Source: Brassica napus (taxonomy: Eukaryota; Streptophyta; Magnoliopsida; Brassicales; Brassicaceae). From it: DNA of 64,000 nucleotides. The notes beneath the pieces were generated by a model. The model was not told the DNA's origin, did not search any database, and saw nothing but the letters and a program-made list of their open reading frames with translations. Below, in pieces: positions 21,512 through 35,100 of this stretch. The stretch is from NCBI RefSeq assembly GCF_020379485.1, contig NC_063439.1:24986098-25050097 (forward strand), read 5' to 3'. The position numbers and the translations under genes were made by a program. How positions within the stretch are numbered: the first letter of the stretch is position 1; each line of letters begins with the position of its first letter.

Positions 21512-24367
21512 ATGCATTCTTCGACGCTTTTCTCCTTCGGCGCTCGTTATCCAAACATAACCTGCCGCGTGTCACCTCCGGTTTCGCCTCCCGTCGCTTC
21601 TCTTTCTCTCCCGTCAAGCTCCCCCGACTCGCTAGCTTGCTCCCTGCAGTGTCCGCATTTCCAATCGTACGCTTCTCTCGCTGATGATTCTTTTTTCATC
21701 TCTTAATTTTCATTAATTTGAGCTTAAATTTCATCTCTCTGGTGTTTTCAGGTGCTCAGGCTGCACGCATGAGCTCAATCTCCAACGTCCGGCTGTTGTA
21801 GACGAAGCTTCAGGCTTCTTCAAGCGCTACGGCGTCGAAGATTTCACTTTCGATAGTTGTAGACTGGTTAGTCCAATATGAAGTCTTTTGGTTTCTTCTG
21901 GTGCTTTCTTTTTTTTTTGAATGGCGTGCTTCTTTGTGTGGCAGTGGGGATGGCGGTGCCGAGCAAAACTAGCCGTTCGTGGCACGTCGGATAATGCGTT
22001 GATAGGGTTGTACCAGGAGGGAACTCATTCTGTTGTAGATATCCCTGAATGTAAAGGTAATTTCAATAACTTTATGATTTTATAAGTTGTTGATGATGGT
22101 TTTGACTAGGTTGAGTTTTTTTTTTGATTTTGCAGCTCATCATCCTAATATTAATGCTGCCATCGAGTTACTGAGAGAAGGTATTGTTTCTTACTTTGTT
22201 CTGTGATTTGTAAGAACTGGAGATTGATTATGTTTACTATACTTTTAAGGTATTAAGGTGTTCGATGTCGTGCCATTTGATGAGGATCAGGGCACTGGAG
22301 ACTTGCGATATGTTCAGGTGATCATTAGTGGTATAACATTTGGTGTGTATATGATTGTTTTTGTCTTCAGTCTGGTGATGAGGTTTTTCTATAGATGGCT
22401 GTTACGACGCACAGTACATCACTTCGTGCCCCTGAGAGATACAAAAATGGTTTGACAGTTTTCTTTTAGTATCTTTGATTAAATGAGATTGAATGAAGGG
22501 TTGCTGAGTATGAAACTTGGTTTCAGGAAAAGTGCAGGTGTCCCTGGTCTGGAACTCGAGAAATGAGAAATCTCATAACGCAGATAAGTTGCAAGCTTTG
22601 TCCAGCGTGAGTTTTTCTTGATTCCTTTCTCTCGTTTTACTGAATTGTTCTGCTATTTTCACTTATATGTTTCTCATTTGCAGTTTCTGTGGAGAAAGGG
22701 TGGACCCAACTGCAAGTTTCACCTGATCCATTCTGTCTGGGCTAACTTCCAGACATCAACCAACAATGTGAGTCTTATGCTTGGGCCAAAGATTAGCATC
22801 AGTGTTAGCTCAGTCATTTTATGGCAAATTGGCAACGTATTGTGAACTGAAAATTTTCTGCCTAAAAGTGTTACATTTTTTTTGTTCAGTTGCTTAACGT
22901 CAAACTTAATCATTCCATTTGTCTTAGATAATCTTTGGAAACAGATGGAGGCATCTTTTAGGTGAGAGAGATTTCTGGGAGCACGTTGGAGGAATTGACA
23001 TATCCTTGGATCCTTCCAGTTTTGGCCAAGCAAATACACGGGTGAGCATGCAGATTTTAAGTTTAACCTTTTATGAGCGGCGAGTAGATATGCTAGCAGG
23101 TTTGATCTCTGCTAGTTTGAACTGAATTTAATGATGGCTGTAGTAAATGCTGTATAAATCATAATATATCCATTGTTGTGTTTCAGGCTTTTGATAGCTT
23201 GCTTTGGAAACTACATAAGTATGTTCCTGGCGGATCATCTGTTGCTGATCTATACGCAGGAGCCGGGGTAATTGGACTATCGTTAGCTACATCGAGGAAA
23301 TGCAGGCAAGAACATATATTGTTCATATCTGTCATGCATTTAAGAAGATTGTGTATATATGTTGATACTGATGAAAAGATTGACCCCAACTTTAAACTTT
23401 ATCTTGATTTCAGTTCTGTCAAATGCATTGAGGTTAACAAAGAAGCTAGGCTGTCTTTTGAGAAAACAATCCAGAGGTTGCCAAACTCGTTGAATTGCAG
23501 CATCACTTGGCACCATGCAGATGCTTCAGTTGTCAGTACTGTTTGCTTTTAGCTAAATAAAATTCAAAATTTTGTTTTGACACTTCTAATGATGTGCGTT
23601 TACCTTGTATACAAATTTCTACAGAACCCACTTTCGTGGATTATAGGAACAGATGTAGTAGTTGTGGATCCTCCTAGGAGAGGTCTGGATGCTTCTCTCC
23701 GCCAGATTTTGGAGTCTGTCCCATCCATTGAGAAACGAATGAAGTCTTCATCACAGAGGTTTGTTCAATTTTTTCTGAATAAAACTTTTGAATTTGATTC
23801 CAAAGACCTTCATCAAAACTCAAAAGCTAGATCTTATGAGTCTTTTAATTTCCTCTTGTTTCAGTACAAGATCGAACGCAAAAGAGGAGAAGAGGCCGTG
23901 GATATTAAGAGCAAGGGAACTTTCAGTTCAAGCTGGCAACAAGCTGACCCCAGAGGAGAATAATACTCTACCGCAAAGACTCATTTATATAAGCTGTGGT
24001 TGGGAAAGCTTTAAGGAGGTACTAGAGACAATCACGGATATCACCTCTATACTACCAATAAACTCTGCCTCTTTTTGATTCTTTCTAACTTTTAAACAAT
24101 TGCTTAGGATTGCAAGTCGTTGTTATCTAGCAGAGCATGGGAGCTGGAAAAAGCACATGGCTTTAACTTCTTTCCCGGAACTGACAGGTAATCAGTTCAT
24201 AAGTAACAAAAACTACTTTTGTGTTTTATGCTCCCGTAAATGCTTACTTTACAATTGGTGTTTTCAGCATTGAAGTCTTGGCCGTATTCAAGAGAAGGGT
24301 TGTGATGAAGAAAAAGAAGAAATCGGGAGTAAAGAAAGTGGGATTAAAGAAAGTGCGTGCTAAGTAG
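21512..24367 (+). CDS. RNA (uracil-C5)-methyltransferase, TrmA/RlmC/RlmD family (At3g27180 orthologue)
   Basis: Fifteen exons joined by hand: 21512-21666, 21752-21866, 21945-22056, 22136-22180, 22250-22317, 22395-22449, 22527-22606, 22684-22767, 22928-23041, 23187-23305, 23414-23531, 23625-23759, 23865-24018, 24108-24187, 24268-24367. A likely transit peptide (Ser/Pro-rich, about 1-45) precedes a cluster CPHFQSCSGCTHE that fits the Fe-S cysteines of the family. The SAM site is VADLYAGAGVIGLSLA, then VVVDPPRRGLD, and the catalytic Cys motif is LIYISCGWE. The basic tail KKKKKSGVKKVGLKKV is unusual for an organelle enzyme. It probably methylates rRNA or tRNA uridine; the target is unknown. The intron after 23305 begins GC (CAG|GCAAGA), a GC-AG intron. 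Confidence 0.88.
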
Positions 24368-24652
24368 TTAATCTCTGTAGCAGATCGAACTTCAAAAGTC
24401 CAGGAGACCATGTAGTGGATGAAAAAACAATTTTGATATGTTCCTTTTTAAACAGGAGATATGGTTCCTCACTCACTGTGATTTTACAAGTATTAAAAGA
24501 GATCTGTGCAATATTTTTAACTTATGAATCTTCTGTTTGGTATGAAGAAAAAAGTGCAAAACTGGACAGAAACATCTTCAAGAATGGGAAGACAACAACA
24601 TAGCTGCAGAGCCATTTTTACAGACAACAGGTAAAACAAATTGAGTAGCGAT

Positions 24653-27390
24653 TCAGTGTGCTTTTCTACCTTTGGATTTTTCCAAGTGAGGAAAAGCTTG
24701 TAGAATGTTGTATGCCCTTAGATCCTGCCTGGTTAAGATCCCAATGACAGGAGATCTCTGCAAACGATTTACAATTTAGTTAGTTTCATTAATTGTTAAT
24801 AGGTTTTATAGTGAAAGTAAAATAGAATGAAAGAAGGCATATAGACTCACTCCTGAGGCTTGAATCCTGGGAACAATAAGCAAATGTCGGAGTCCCACTT
24901 GCCGGAACAGCACCAAAGCCTTGGCCACAGACATGTTCTCCATAACAGTGTAAGGTGTTGTGTTAGTGAGAGGATGAAGATCAACATACATTTGCATCTC
25001 AGAGCTTGTGATTGCCACATCGTCAAAGTTGTCTTCTCTCTCGGCCAATTCATCCCACGGAAACTTCTCCCTGACCTCCCACTCCTCTGTTCTTCTCTTC
25101 TCTGTCAAGAACCATCTCTTTTTCAGAACTTTAACCAGGTGGGCTCTCAGGATCAACCCATGAAGCTCTATAGCCCCAGTTCCTAGACCCATTTGAGGAG
25201 GTACTTCTGCTTCATCTAAAACAGGGAACGCATTATGCGTCGTGTTCCTTAGCACATCAACTATCTTAGCAACCTTCTCTACACCTTGCAGGGTTACAAC
25301 CGGAGGCTTAGCATCACCAAGCTCACCAACGGAGAGGTTCCTCATCCACGGCTCCGGATTCGCTTCCAAGAAAGGTAACCCCTTAAGATGCAGTATGATA
25401 TCATAGATACTTGGGTTAAAGCTATCTCCCACAGTTTTGGCAATCAGAAGCACTATCATCGTAATGGGAAGCAAAAGAAGGTTGTTGGTGAGTTCAAGAA
25501 ATATAACACAGAGTGACACAGTCATTCTCATGGATCCAGCCATGAGCGAAGCTGCGCCAAGGACAGCGTAAAGCCCTTGGTCAATGCTAGTGTAAGATCC
25601 CATCAACCCACCAAGCATTCTTCCATACGCAGAACCCATGAGGATGATTGGGAGGAAGAGACCAGACGGCGTTGCAATACCAAATGTGAAAAGCCCCAAG
25701 ATGCAGTAGAGAACAAAGAATATCCAGAGGGAGCCCATGCTGAACTCATTAGGAGTGTTGGAAGAGAAGATGTTCCTGACAGCATCATCGTTGGTGGTGA
25801 GAAGCAGAGTAGCTAGATCACTGTAGTAGCCTTTTGGGCAATGGAACTGTTTGAAGTTTCCTGATCTACCATTCGTTGGGCATCTCTCTTCTATGGAGGG
25901 GTCACAAGGTGTGCATTTCGCCAAGAAAGGAAGACCGTAGAGACAAACCGATGTGAAGAGAGATACAGTAAGAGCAAGAAGCACCTTATGGATCTTACCC
26001 TTCCTGCAAAAAGACCGAACAAAGGTAAGTAAGTAAAACACCTAGTAGAGTTTGCACTATGTTTCAAGCATTTCAAAACTTAACTGGTTGATGAGATTGT
26101 AAAGCCGGAGAACTTTATGGAGAAAGTGATTGTAGAGACTCCCAAGAACTCCACCGATGACACCAATCAACATGACAGGGATTATATCAGTAGCATGGTA
26201 AGTATAAGTTACATGACTCACATCAAACATGATAAGTCCTCCTCTTCCAAACAATCCACACTTGCCTGAGTTGCATATCTCTATGAACTCCCTTAGAACA
26301 ACCACAACAACCGCTGTGCTGAAGAAAGTCCGCCACAACAGGGCGCTTCTCCACCAAGTGGCGACTTCCTCCAGCGCGAAAAGCACGCCTCCCACAGGTG
26401 ACCTGAAGGCTGCACAGACTCCAGCTGCTGAGCCACACGTTATAAGATCCCTTCGGTCTCTGTCGTTGTTGAAGTAACGAAGCCACCGCCACTTTAACCG
26501 GTGGTTGTCTGGTCCGCCTTGTCCAAGCAAAGAAGCTATGCAGGTTCCTATGTGAACTAGAGGACCTTCTTTGCCTAGATCAAGTCCAGCTGCAACCGCT
26601 CCAATGCTTCCAATGATCTATCAAACCGTGAGTCAATAATCAAACTTAACACATGAGTCTCCTTAAAAAGTTTAGAAACAGACCTTAACGATCATAGTGG
26701 TAGCACCAAACATGTTGGGAGTGTCGATGCCATTAAGATAAGCTTTGATCTCAGGAATGCCAGGCCCAGCAGCCGTGGGAGCAAAGCATACACAAAGCAC
26801 AGACGCAACCAACGTCAGCCCTAGGTTCCCCCCAGCAAAGACCATCAGACCTGTTACATACCTGTTCCCCCACAAGATTTTTATCATTAATTAGATGAAG
26901 CTTTTGAATTTTGGATGTGGGTGCTGATTACCTTTCTTGGGCGAGGAAGTGACCAACTGCCAAAAGCTTGTAGCCAGCGATGTTTTCGACGGCTAAGTTG
27001 ATGAGAGTGGCGATAAGACCAGTGAATAGACCGATAAGACAAGCGAATGTCCATTTCAAGAATATGTATTGAAGCACTTGTGTCTTTGATCTTTTTCTCC
27101 AATCATGTTTAAACAAATCGTTCTCGTTTATTCTGCCAATATTTCATTAAAAACACTATTAAGAAACTGAGACCGGGAAATCAAAATTAAGCAGAGAAGA
27201 GGACATACTCATAGTCCAAGCTCTCGATGTGAGAAACCTTTGTACCGACCAAAGCAAGTGGAGTTGAAGATAGTGTTCGGTTAGCCTTAACCAGAGGCTG
27301 GTTCAGTGTGTTGCTCTCTGGGTCTCCTTGTTCCTCTTCTTCTCCATTGTAGTTACAACTATTAATAATCTGGTGTAAATCTTCTTCCAT
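24653..27390 (-). CDS. CLC-B: Vacuolar nitrate/proton exchanger CLC-b
   Basis: Six exons (27390-27209, 27132-26932, 26861-26684, 26617-26085, 26003-24851, 24757-24653) encode 783 residues. The N-terminus is acidic and cytosolic; the membrane part carries GPGIPEIKAYLNG with Pro161 in the selectivity filter (nitrate-preferring, as in Arabidopsis CLC-a Pro160), gating glutamate in GKEGPLVHIG (E204) and proton glutamate in ALEEVATWW (E270/271). Two CBS domains follow, the second ending ILTRQDLRAYNILQAFP. Such proteins exchange two nitrates for one proton at the tonoplast to store nitrate. The start is the only in-frame ATG before MEEDLHQI. CLC-b rather than the paralogue CLC-a is supported by the At3g27170 context and the N-terminal sequence. 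Confidence 0.95.
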
Positions 27391-28657
27391 AAGTCTTTCT
27401 TTCTCTCTATCAGATAAAGAAGAAACTGGCTTTTGGTCGGAAACTCTACAACAGAACTGTTTTAAGGTTCTTGAAGAGCTTTCTCTGTTAAAGAAAGCAC
27501 TTCTTGGTGTTTTTCTTTTGTTTTAGTTATTTATTTTTTCATGCAAATTGGTTTTTCGGTGTTTTTTTCTTTGTTTTTGCTTTCTACAAAGTTTTATACT
27601 TGTACATGTATACATACGCATATGTAGAAGAAGCACATGTAGATATATACGAGATTTTAATATCATGTGTTGAATCTTTGTTCAATGAGCGTTTAATAAT
27701 TATTCTTTATTGTGAAAGGGCAACGAATAGAAATTTGTTATTCATACATATGCTACAGTACAAGATGAGATAATGATTGGCCACTTAAATATTATATGTG
27801 AACAAATAAATTACAAGTAAAAGGTAAGCAGACGGGTAAGTTTATACGTATAACGTAGGAGATATGTATAACAAAACAAAAACAAAGAACGTAGGGGATA
27901 TGATTATTACCAAAAAAACGTAGGGATGTGACTTCTTGACTTGTGGCCTAGTTTGCATATCCATAGACATACACTATCAGCTTATCTTTTTCTTTACAAC
28001 AAAAGAAATGGCTAGCTAAATATTTTTATAAAACCTAGCAGTTTATCAACTTTCTTTAGATAAAAGAAAATAAGATTTATTTCGACTAGAAATATAATTA
28101 TGATCCAGACGGTTTTGTTTTTGGTTAAAGACAATTGACAAATGTTAGTATGCTACAAGTGGATTAAAAGACTATTTGTTAACCTCCCCAACTCAGCCGA
28201 TACATGATCCGATGGATCAGCAGTATTTTTGAACACATCAATGTAGACACATGTAACAGTTCAAATGTATCAAGCCTTCTTGAAATCTAACGGTTATAAA
28301 ACCTTCAGCTCTTGAGGTGATCAAACAGACACTTTTAGATAGATTATTAATCACTTTTTCTTCCTTCGCTCAAATGATTAATTCGAGACACAGACTTCTA
28401 ACCAAAACGAACTATTGACCAAAATAAATCGGACCCAGTAGGTAATGTACAGAGTAACAACAAAACAATAATAATAATAGGGTAAGAAAATGTATTGTGC
28501 AAACTAGACCATAAGATTAATTCGCGCAAGAAGCCAACATGTACATGTGATTTATATCGCAAGAAGAGTATCGAACGGCGATCTTGTCGCTAGGGGGCCA
28601 CTCAGAATACTTGTCTTATCGAAGACCACTCTGCTCCAATTGGCTGCCTCTTGACCC

Positions 28658-28667
28658 GACACGTGTC
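28658..28667. promoter_or_regulatory. G-box palindrome GACACGTGTC
   Basis: A perfect 10-bp palindrome with a CACGTG core, 1.27 kb upstream of the CLC-b start. G-boxes bind bZIP and bHLH factors. Use here is a guess. Confidence 0.3.
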
Positions 28668-31139
28668 CTCCCGTGGTTCATGTGATTTTTGCTCTCCCAT
28701 TTATTTTATGAGAAAATAAACTTAAACAATAGCTATTATTCAATTACGTATTTTTTTGTCAATATTATTCAATTAAGTTATTCTTTTGTTTGTCTTCCTC
28801 GCATACATAAATTTTACCGCATTATATATCCAAAAGTAGCATCACTATATCATCAATGAGTCTATGACTGTGGTAAGGTATTTGAGAGAAGCCATCAGAT
28901 TTTACTTTTTTTTTCCCCCATTTTAAAATATATTTGACAAGAAAAAGTCTAACTCCCGTAACACTTGAGATGTTTTAATCGATGTCCAGTTTGAATGTAC
29001 ATGAATTATCATTACAAAATGGTTTTTAAAAGTCGTTGTATTTCGGGTGATGGAAAAAATAGACATTGTGTTTTGTGTTATAGTTGTTGGCCCTCAATAG
29101 TTGAGAAAACTGGCATATACTAATATTTCACCACATATATATAAATATAACTCGCTTTCATGAAGATTTTTTAAATAACAGCCGAGTATTAAGGACGTAT
29201 TATTTATGCTATATAAATAACAATAAAACAATTATAGACAAATTTCGTGTTGTGTGTTTGTGTACATATAAGCAAATGAATTGGATAAGATATTGTGGAG
29301 AGATTTATACGATATTATTGAAGATGGCATTGACTCTGCGCTTATGGACGACTAGCTAGACAAGATAACCTCCACGTTTTATGTTTTCTCCAAAAAAAAT
29401 TGAAAAAAAAAACTCCAAATAGAGGATAATAGATGTAGCGCGAGTTAGCAAATTTAGGTTTTTTTAATTGTCTGATATTTGTCATGGGTGTTCTCATAGT
29501 GATATTGATAAAACGTAAACGGGATAAGTGGGAAAATAATATAGAAAGGTATTAAGTCAGATCTTAATATGTATATATGGATTGATCCATATAATTTATC
29601 TTTTGTTAGAATATCATACTTTCATAACTTTGCATAGTCTATTTCACTTTTCCTCATTAACTCTTTTATAATTTGTTTGTCTACTACTCCAACCGGTGTT
29701 TTCTTTATATCAAACCGTTGATTGCATGTTTTTAGTTCGTATCTTTGTTTTAAAACATATTGTTATATCTACGAAAAGCATCCTAACGTACGCAACATAT
29801 TTAAGCATGCATCATGTAACAAATACCAACAGTCCAACACAGAAAAACAAGGGAAATTTGCACCCCAAAAAAAACAGTTTCAGTCATTCGTTGATAAACA
29901 ATCAAGGTTTACATACATAAGGTACATATTATTAAGAGCAGGACCACCAACTATAATTCATATCAAACTTTAAAAACATTCAATGATTCGATGAAAAGAG
30001 TTGACAACTTGCTAGTTGTATTTAAAAGATTCCGAGATCCTCACTGGGTGCCAGTTTGAGCATAAAGAAACAAAAAGGTCCAACATCATAAACTATTTTA
30101 CAAATCCTTTGAAATAAATTAACAAAGAGGTCCAACAGCAAAACAATAGGCTACAAATGTTTTGAAATAAATAACACCAACATAACTATCTATGATGTAC
30201 ATCTATTTAAAAACTTAAGTTATATTTATCATATGTTTTTTTGCTCTTTTGGTCTCAATTATCTGAGCTTTGTTAGACAACTGCTTTTACAGTTTTACCT
30301 TATATGTTTTTGCACGAGTTTTAATTTGTGCTTGCATTAAATACGACTGTTTTAGTATTTAATATTAAACTTACAATTATATAAAAGTATTACTAAAGTA
30401 TAGATGTATAATATGTTGATCAGTTGAAGATGTATAACTTTTAAAACGCAAGTATGGAATGTATATCTAACAAAACTCTATGATAGGTATGTTTAGACTT
30501 TTAATGATGTTTCAAAAACAAATATGCCTTTGCGTTTGTTGCCAACATAAATAACTTTGTGTAATTCTGAGTAACTTCCTTCAAAACAATCATATAACGA
30601 TGGAATGTATTTAAAAGATTGCTGACGCGTGAATTCTTATCTAATTGGTTGCTTCTTACCTAATCAAAAGATTAATTAGTGGAACATAATGATTCATCGA
30701 TTAAAATGCAATTTTTAATCTACAAGTGATTGGTTAATTCCGCCCACTGGCAATAGATTCCTATCAGTCACTCACTTTTTCTACGAGTTGAAATTTAATA
30801 AGGAGATTTTTATTATCAAGTGAAAGAACACGTATGCATTCCTTTACGTCCCTTCATTTTAATTCGTCGATAAAAAGTTTGAAAACATGTAGAATCTTAT
30901 AATATACTGAAACACTCAATATCATGATGCAATCAAATGTACATTAAGCTTAGCCCCTGGAGTCTCGGGTAATGAAACTTACATATTTTTGTTGTTGTTG
31001 TAATGATATTTGTTACGCGAACCTTCGTGATTGTTAGCGAATAAAATATATATTATTCAGTGCTTAAAGTCTATACCTTATGTGAACAAAAAAATGTCCA
31101 TATACCTTATGTCGTTTTCTCAGAAATCGATATCTAGTG

Positions 31140-31745
31140 AATATAACGGCATGTTTTGTGGAGAACGGTGTCGTCTTAGGTTATGGGCTCTTGAGCCTCG
31201 CGAGTTAAACAACAAGAGGCGTAAAAGGAGTTATGGGCCGAACAGGCTGAAGATCACTTAAAAGTTCAGCTCACAAGGTTGTTACAAAAGGGGGACCCAT
31301 TACGATCATGGTCTTGCTCATCGATACAGAGGAGAACGAGTTTTTTACACAGAGAGAGAGGAGGGAGAGATTACAGACGCTGGAAGGGAAAGCTAGACTA
31401 AGATCAGAGAAGATCTGGTAGTTGATCGCAGCTCTTGAAGTCGCCAAGCATTGGTTCAAGCTACGGTATCGGAGGTTGAAAGATTGTCATCTCCATAGTC
31501 GCTGACGTAATCTTCTCCGGTTAGTTCTTTGTGTATGCGCTTGTAATAGCTGGAGAGAAGAAAAAATAGATATCAGGATCGTGACATCAAACACTTGTAA
31601 TCACATCAATTATATAATGGATTGCTAGCTGAGTTAGCTCCGTGATTATAGCGGTTTCTCCACATCAGAGAAGTGCGGTGAACACCTGGTAAACATCTCT
31701 CTTGTGTTGATTTGTTTGTGTGCGTTTTCACTTGTCAAGATTGAG
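31140..31745. mobile_element. LTR-retrotransposon-like remnant
   Basis: A GC-richer island with features of a Copia LTR 3' half: TTGTAATCACATCAATTATA, then GGTTTCTCCACATCAGAGAA and CACCTGGTAAACATCTC. No second LTR, polypurine tract or pol sequence is seen, so solo-LTR or fragment status is tentative. Confidence 0.35.
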
Positions 31746-31995
31746 ATCGAATCATCAACTTAATCAAGCCGTAGATAGAGTTGAATCTATAACCTTGAAC
31801 TTGGATCGATACCTTAACATGTTTTGGTTCAAAAGTAGGCTTATGATCTGAGAGCCCATTGAGAGAGTCACGCAACAGATAGTCATGGGATTTACTACAG
31901 CCCACGAAACCCAACAAAGAAACCGAAATGTCGCCCCCCCTAAAGCAACGCTACCTAAAGTTTTGGCCCTAAACCAAAAAAGGATGGGGACCTAT

Positions 31996-32131
31996 TTACT
32001 GAAACCGTGTCCAAGAAGGTACATGTCCATCAGGCATCTCCCAGTTATTTTCTTCTCCATCCTTTTTCTTACTCTTGGTTGCTACTTGCTGCTGCTTCGT
32101 CTCTAGTTTCTTGAACCATCCTTGAGGACGC
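31996..32131 (-). pseudogene. Orphan 3'-terminal exon, gene unidentified
   Basis: On the minus strand a good acceptor (TTATTTTGTTTCAG|G) opens a 44-codon frame: RPQGWFKKLETKQQQ, a Lys-rich linker, then NNWEMPDGHVPSWTRFQ and TAA at 31998-31996. The composition is coding-like and the protein ends cleanly, but no upstream exon could be found within 3 kb to the right. It is probably the last exon of a decayed or transposon-captured gene. I do not recognise the family. Confidence 0.35.
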
Positions 32132-35100
32132 CTGAAACAAAATAAGTAAATAATGATGATAAACCACAACACAAACTCAAGCCCATTACTGGATTAATTT
32201 GTTTGTTTTTTGTTTATCTTATTTTATTGATAGGTTTAGTTACAGTGTCAATATTTTTTTGGGGATTATTATTTTAATGTTTCAATGTCTGCTCTATCTT
32301 AAATAAAATAGTTCCTATGGGAAGCGATAATGGTGGTGACTGTCTACGTGAATTTTCTCTTTATTAAATCAAAAGGAATTGTATACTTTGGGAATAAATA
32401 TTATATAAGGTGACATAAAGGTACTTTTGGTTCCTTAATATAATAGAAATGTACATGATTTAAAAAATTAAGATTTGATGCAACGAAAGAAGCCTTAAGA
32501 TTGGCCGATCGGGCAGTTGTCGATCTCACATGAATCTTCACATAAAAGTATGTATAAGTTTTTCTTAGTGTATGATATAAATGTGGAAATTCGTTAATCA
32601 ATATACTTTTCAAATACATTATTCTAGAAGAAAAAACCATAGAAAGCCACATCGAGTGAGTGTCCAAATTGAACTCCGCTCAAGTTTTAAATCATTTAAT
32701 TATGTAGTTGTTTAAAGTGTAAAGGAAATCTTATAAGTTAAAAAAAACTGTTCATTGTAACGTTAGAACAACGCGATGCTTGATTCCTTTAACGTTAGAT
32801 TAGTAATTCACTTTCTTGATTTGAATTTCTCTAGTTTTTCTCTTAGTAGACATGCTTGATGAACCTTATGTATATTCGCAAAATTCCAATCCGACTAATA
32901 TCTCATTAAAACTGATTAGCGTCTACCAACATCAAATGTTATCAGAATCAACACAATCTGTTGCCGCACCTGCACCGAGTACGACGTATGGCGTTTGTGT
33001 TTGGTGATACCTTACTTTTAAGTTTTAACATTTAATTTCTCTAGTGGACTAACTTTGAGGATTAGTTATTAGTTATTAGTTATTACTTATATCCAAATTT
33101 TCATATTAAATTGTGTATGTATAATGATTCAGAAAATCATGGTTATGTAAAATAATATATACATAGTGCATTTGTCCATGGATGATCGTTCTCTATTTGG
33201 TATATATAGGACCACAATTCTCTATCTTTCAAATCTACAAGATTGGGCTGTCTTAGAAAAAGATAGTTGGACAAAGACTATTTTTCTATTAGAAAAAAAT
33301 ATTTCTATTTGTATGTTATGTATGAGCAGTACAGTTATTTAAACAAATAGAAGGACCATTGGACCAACTATTTCAAATATAATTAAAGCATCAGTGTGTC
33401 CATTGTTATTCTACTACCATATCTAATTTTTTTCTACGGCTAACGCTCACCATTCTATGAACTTTTATGTGGTGTGTTAACTAAATTCTGTTAAAAAAAA
33501 TCAAACGGCTTAATCACGTAATCATTCAAGATTTATTTTGTATATATTGCTTATACTATTCTACCAGTACTTGTATATTTATTACTATATTTTGTACTTC
33601 TTTGTATACTTTACTTGTATTTTCCATGTATTTTAGTCGGCATTTGCAGGCTATATCGATATTTGTGGGTATGACTAGACCCATGTTTGACATCCTAACC
33701 CTATTTTAGTTCTCTGGTAATATATGAGACTTTTGTATGTTCATTGTTTGGGTCAAATTCTCAGATCTCATACACGGTTCAATTTGTTTGTCGTATGAGA
33801 ACCTCATATCTATGAACTTGCCAGCAAACATAGGGTAGGAGAGTTTCCTACAAATATTTGGTGAATTACTTATCCCTTTGGCCTTGTCTCAGTATTAATG
33901 CTGTATGAATTGTGTGTTTTTATGATTCTTGAGGGAATTATTTAGAGAGATTATCTTCTTCTCTCCACAAATCTTGATATATCCGAAGACCTCCCTATAT
34001 TTCCAGGGTTCTTGCTGTCTTTTTAGAGCTTTCCTTACCTTGAATGGCAAGCGGAGTAGTTATAAAGTTTACCTAACTCATATAAGAAGACTAAGTTTTA
34101 TACATGCGGTCAACACTAGCTAGCTAATTGTAGCTAACATATATATTGATGGTTGTGCGTTATAAGCGGTAATGAGGTGATTACAATATTCGTAGAGCAT
34201 GATTAAGTTTTCAGTTGAAACCATTTCATCACTATTTTATTCTTTTGTCTAGACTTGATTTTTATTTTTAATTTCTCTCTTTGCTAGAGATTTTTTTAAC
34301 ATATAAGAGAAACCAAATATTATTAGTTTTGAACAATCGGTCTATATATATATCATGATTTCTTATAATGTTTTTTTCTAGTGTTTCTCAACTACAGTCT
34401 TTAATAGTTTAGAACTTCTATCTCGGATTGATTGAAGTCACTGAACCAATAAGAAACATATCAAAAGGTAGAGAGGAAGGGAGATTAATTGATTGTTTTT
34501 GTTTTGATACCATGGTGTATACAATAGTAACATGAGCTTGAGACGGACCAAGAAAAAGCCTCTCCACTTAAAAATAGTGGAGACCCAACACATAAGACGT
34601 GGATTAATCTATTGATTAGGTAACGTTATTTAATGTTAAAGAGTAGAGACCGAAAATGTTAAAAGACATTTTTTTATACAAGTGACACGCTAGCATAGGT
34701 AAGCTTGGGCCGAAAGGATAATACGGCGGTGATCATGGTGGTATTAGTAAAAATCATTTGCTAAATGTCCACACTAATTTTGTAAACTCGTTTTCTTCAA
34801 TGAAACATAACTAATCAGTGCGTGTGGGTTAAGAAAAATACTTAAAACACACATTTAAATCTTATTCAACGTACGTAGACATAGTCTATATTTCTTGGAT
34901 TATGGATTAGTAAACTTATAGCAGAGTAGATGAATGATGATATTATTTCTAGTTACAAAAGACTAATAGATGCTATTTTCTAAATAAGATGCGCGTATGT
35001 TTTATTAAATATCACCATATAGTTAACGTAAATGACTACAATATAAATGATAAACACACATATTTATGTAAAAAGGAAAAATATGAATAGATCACAACTG

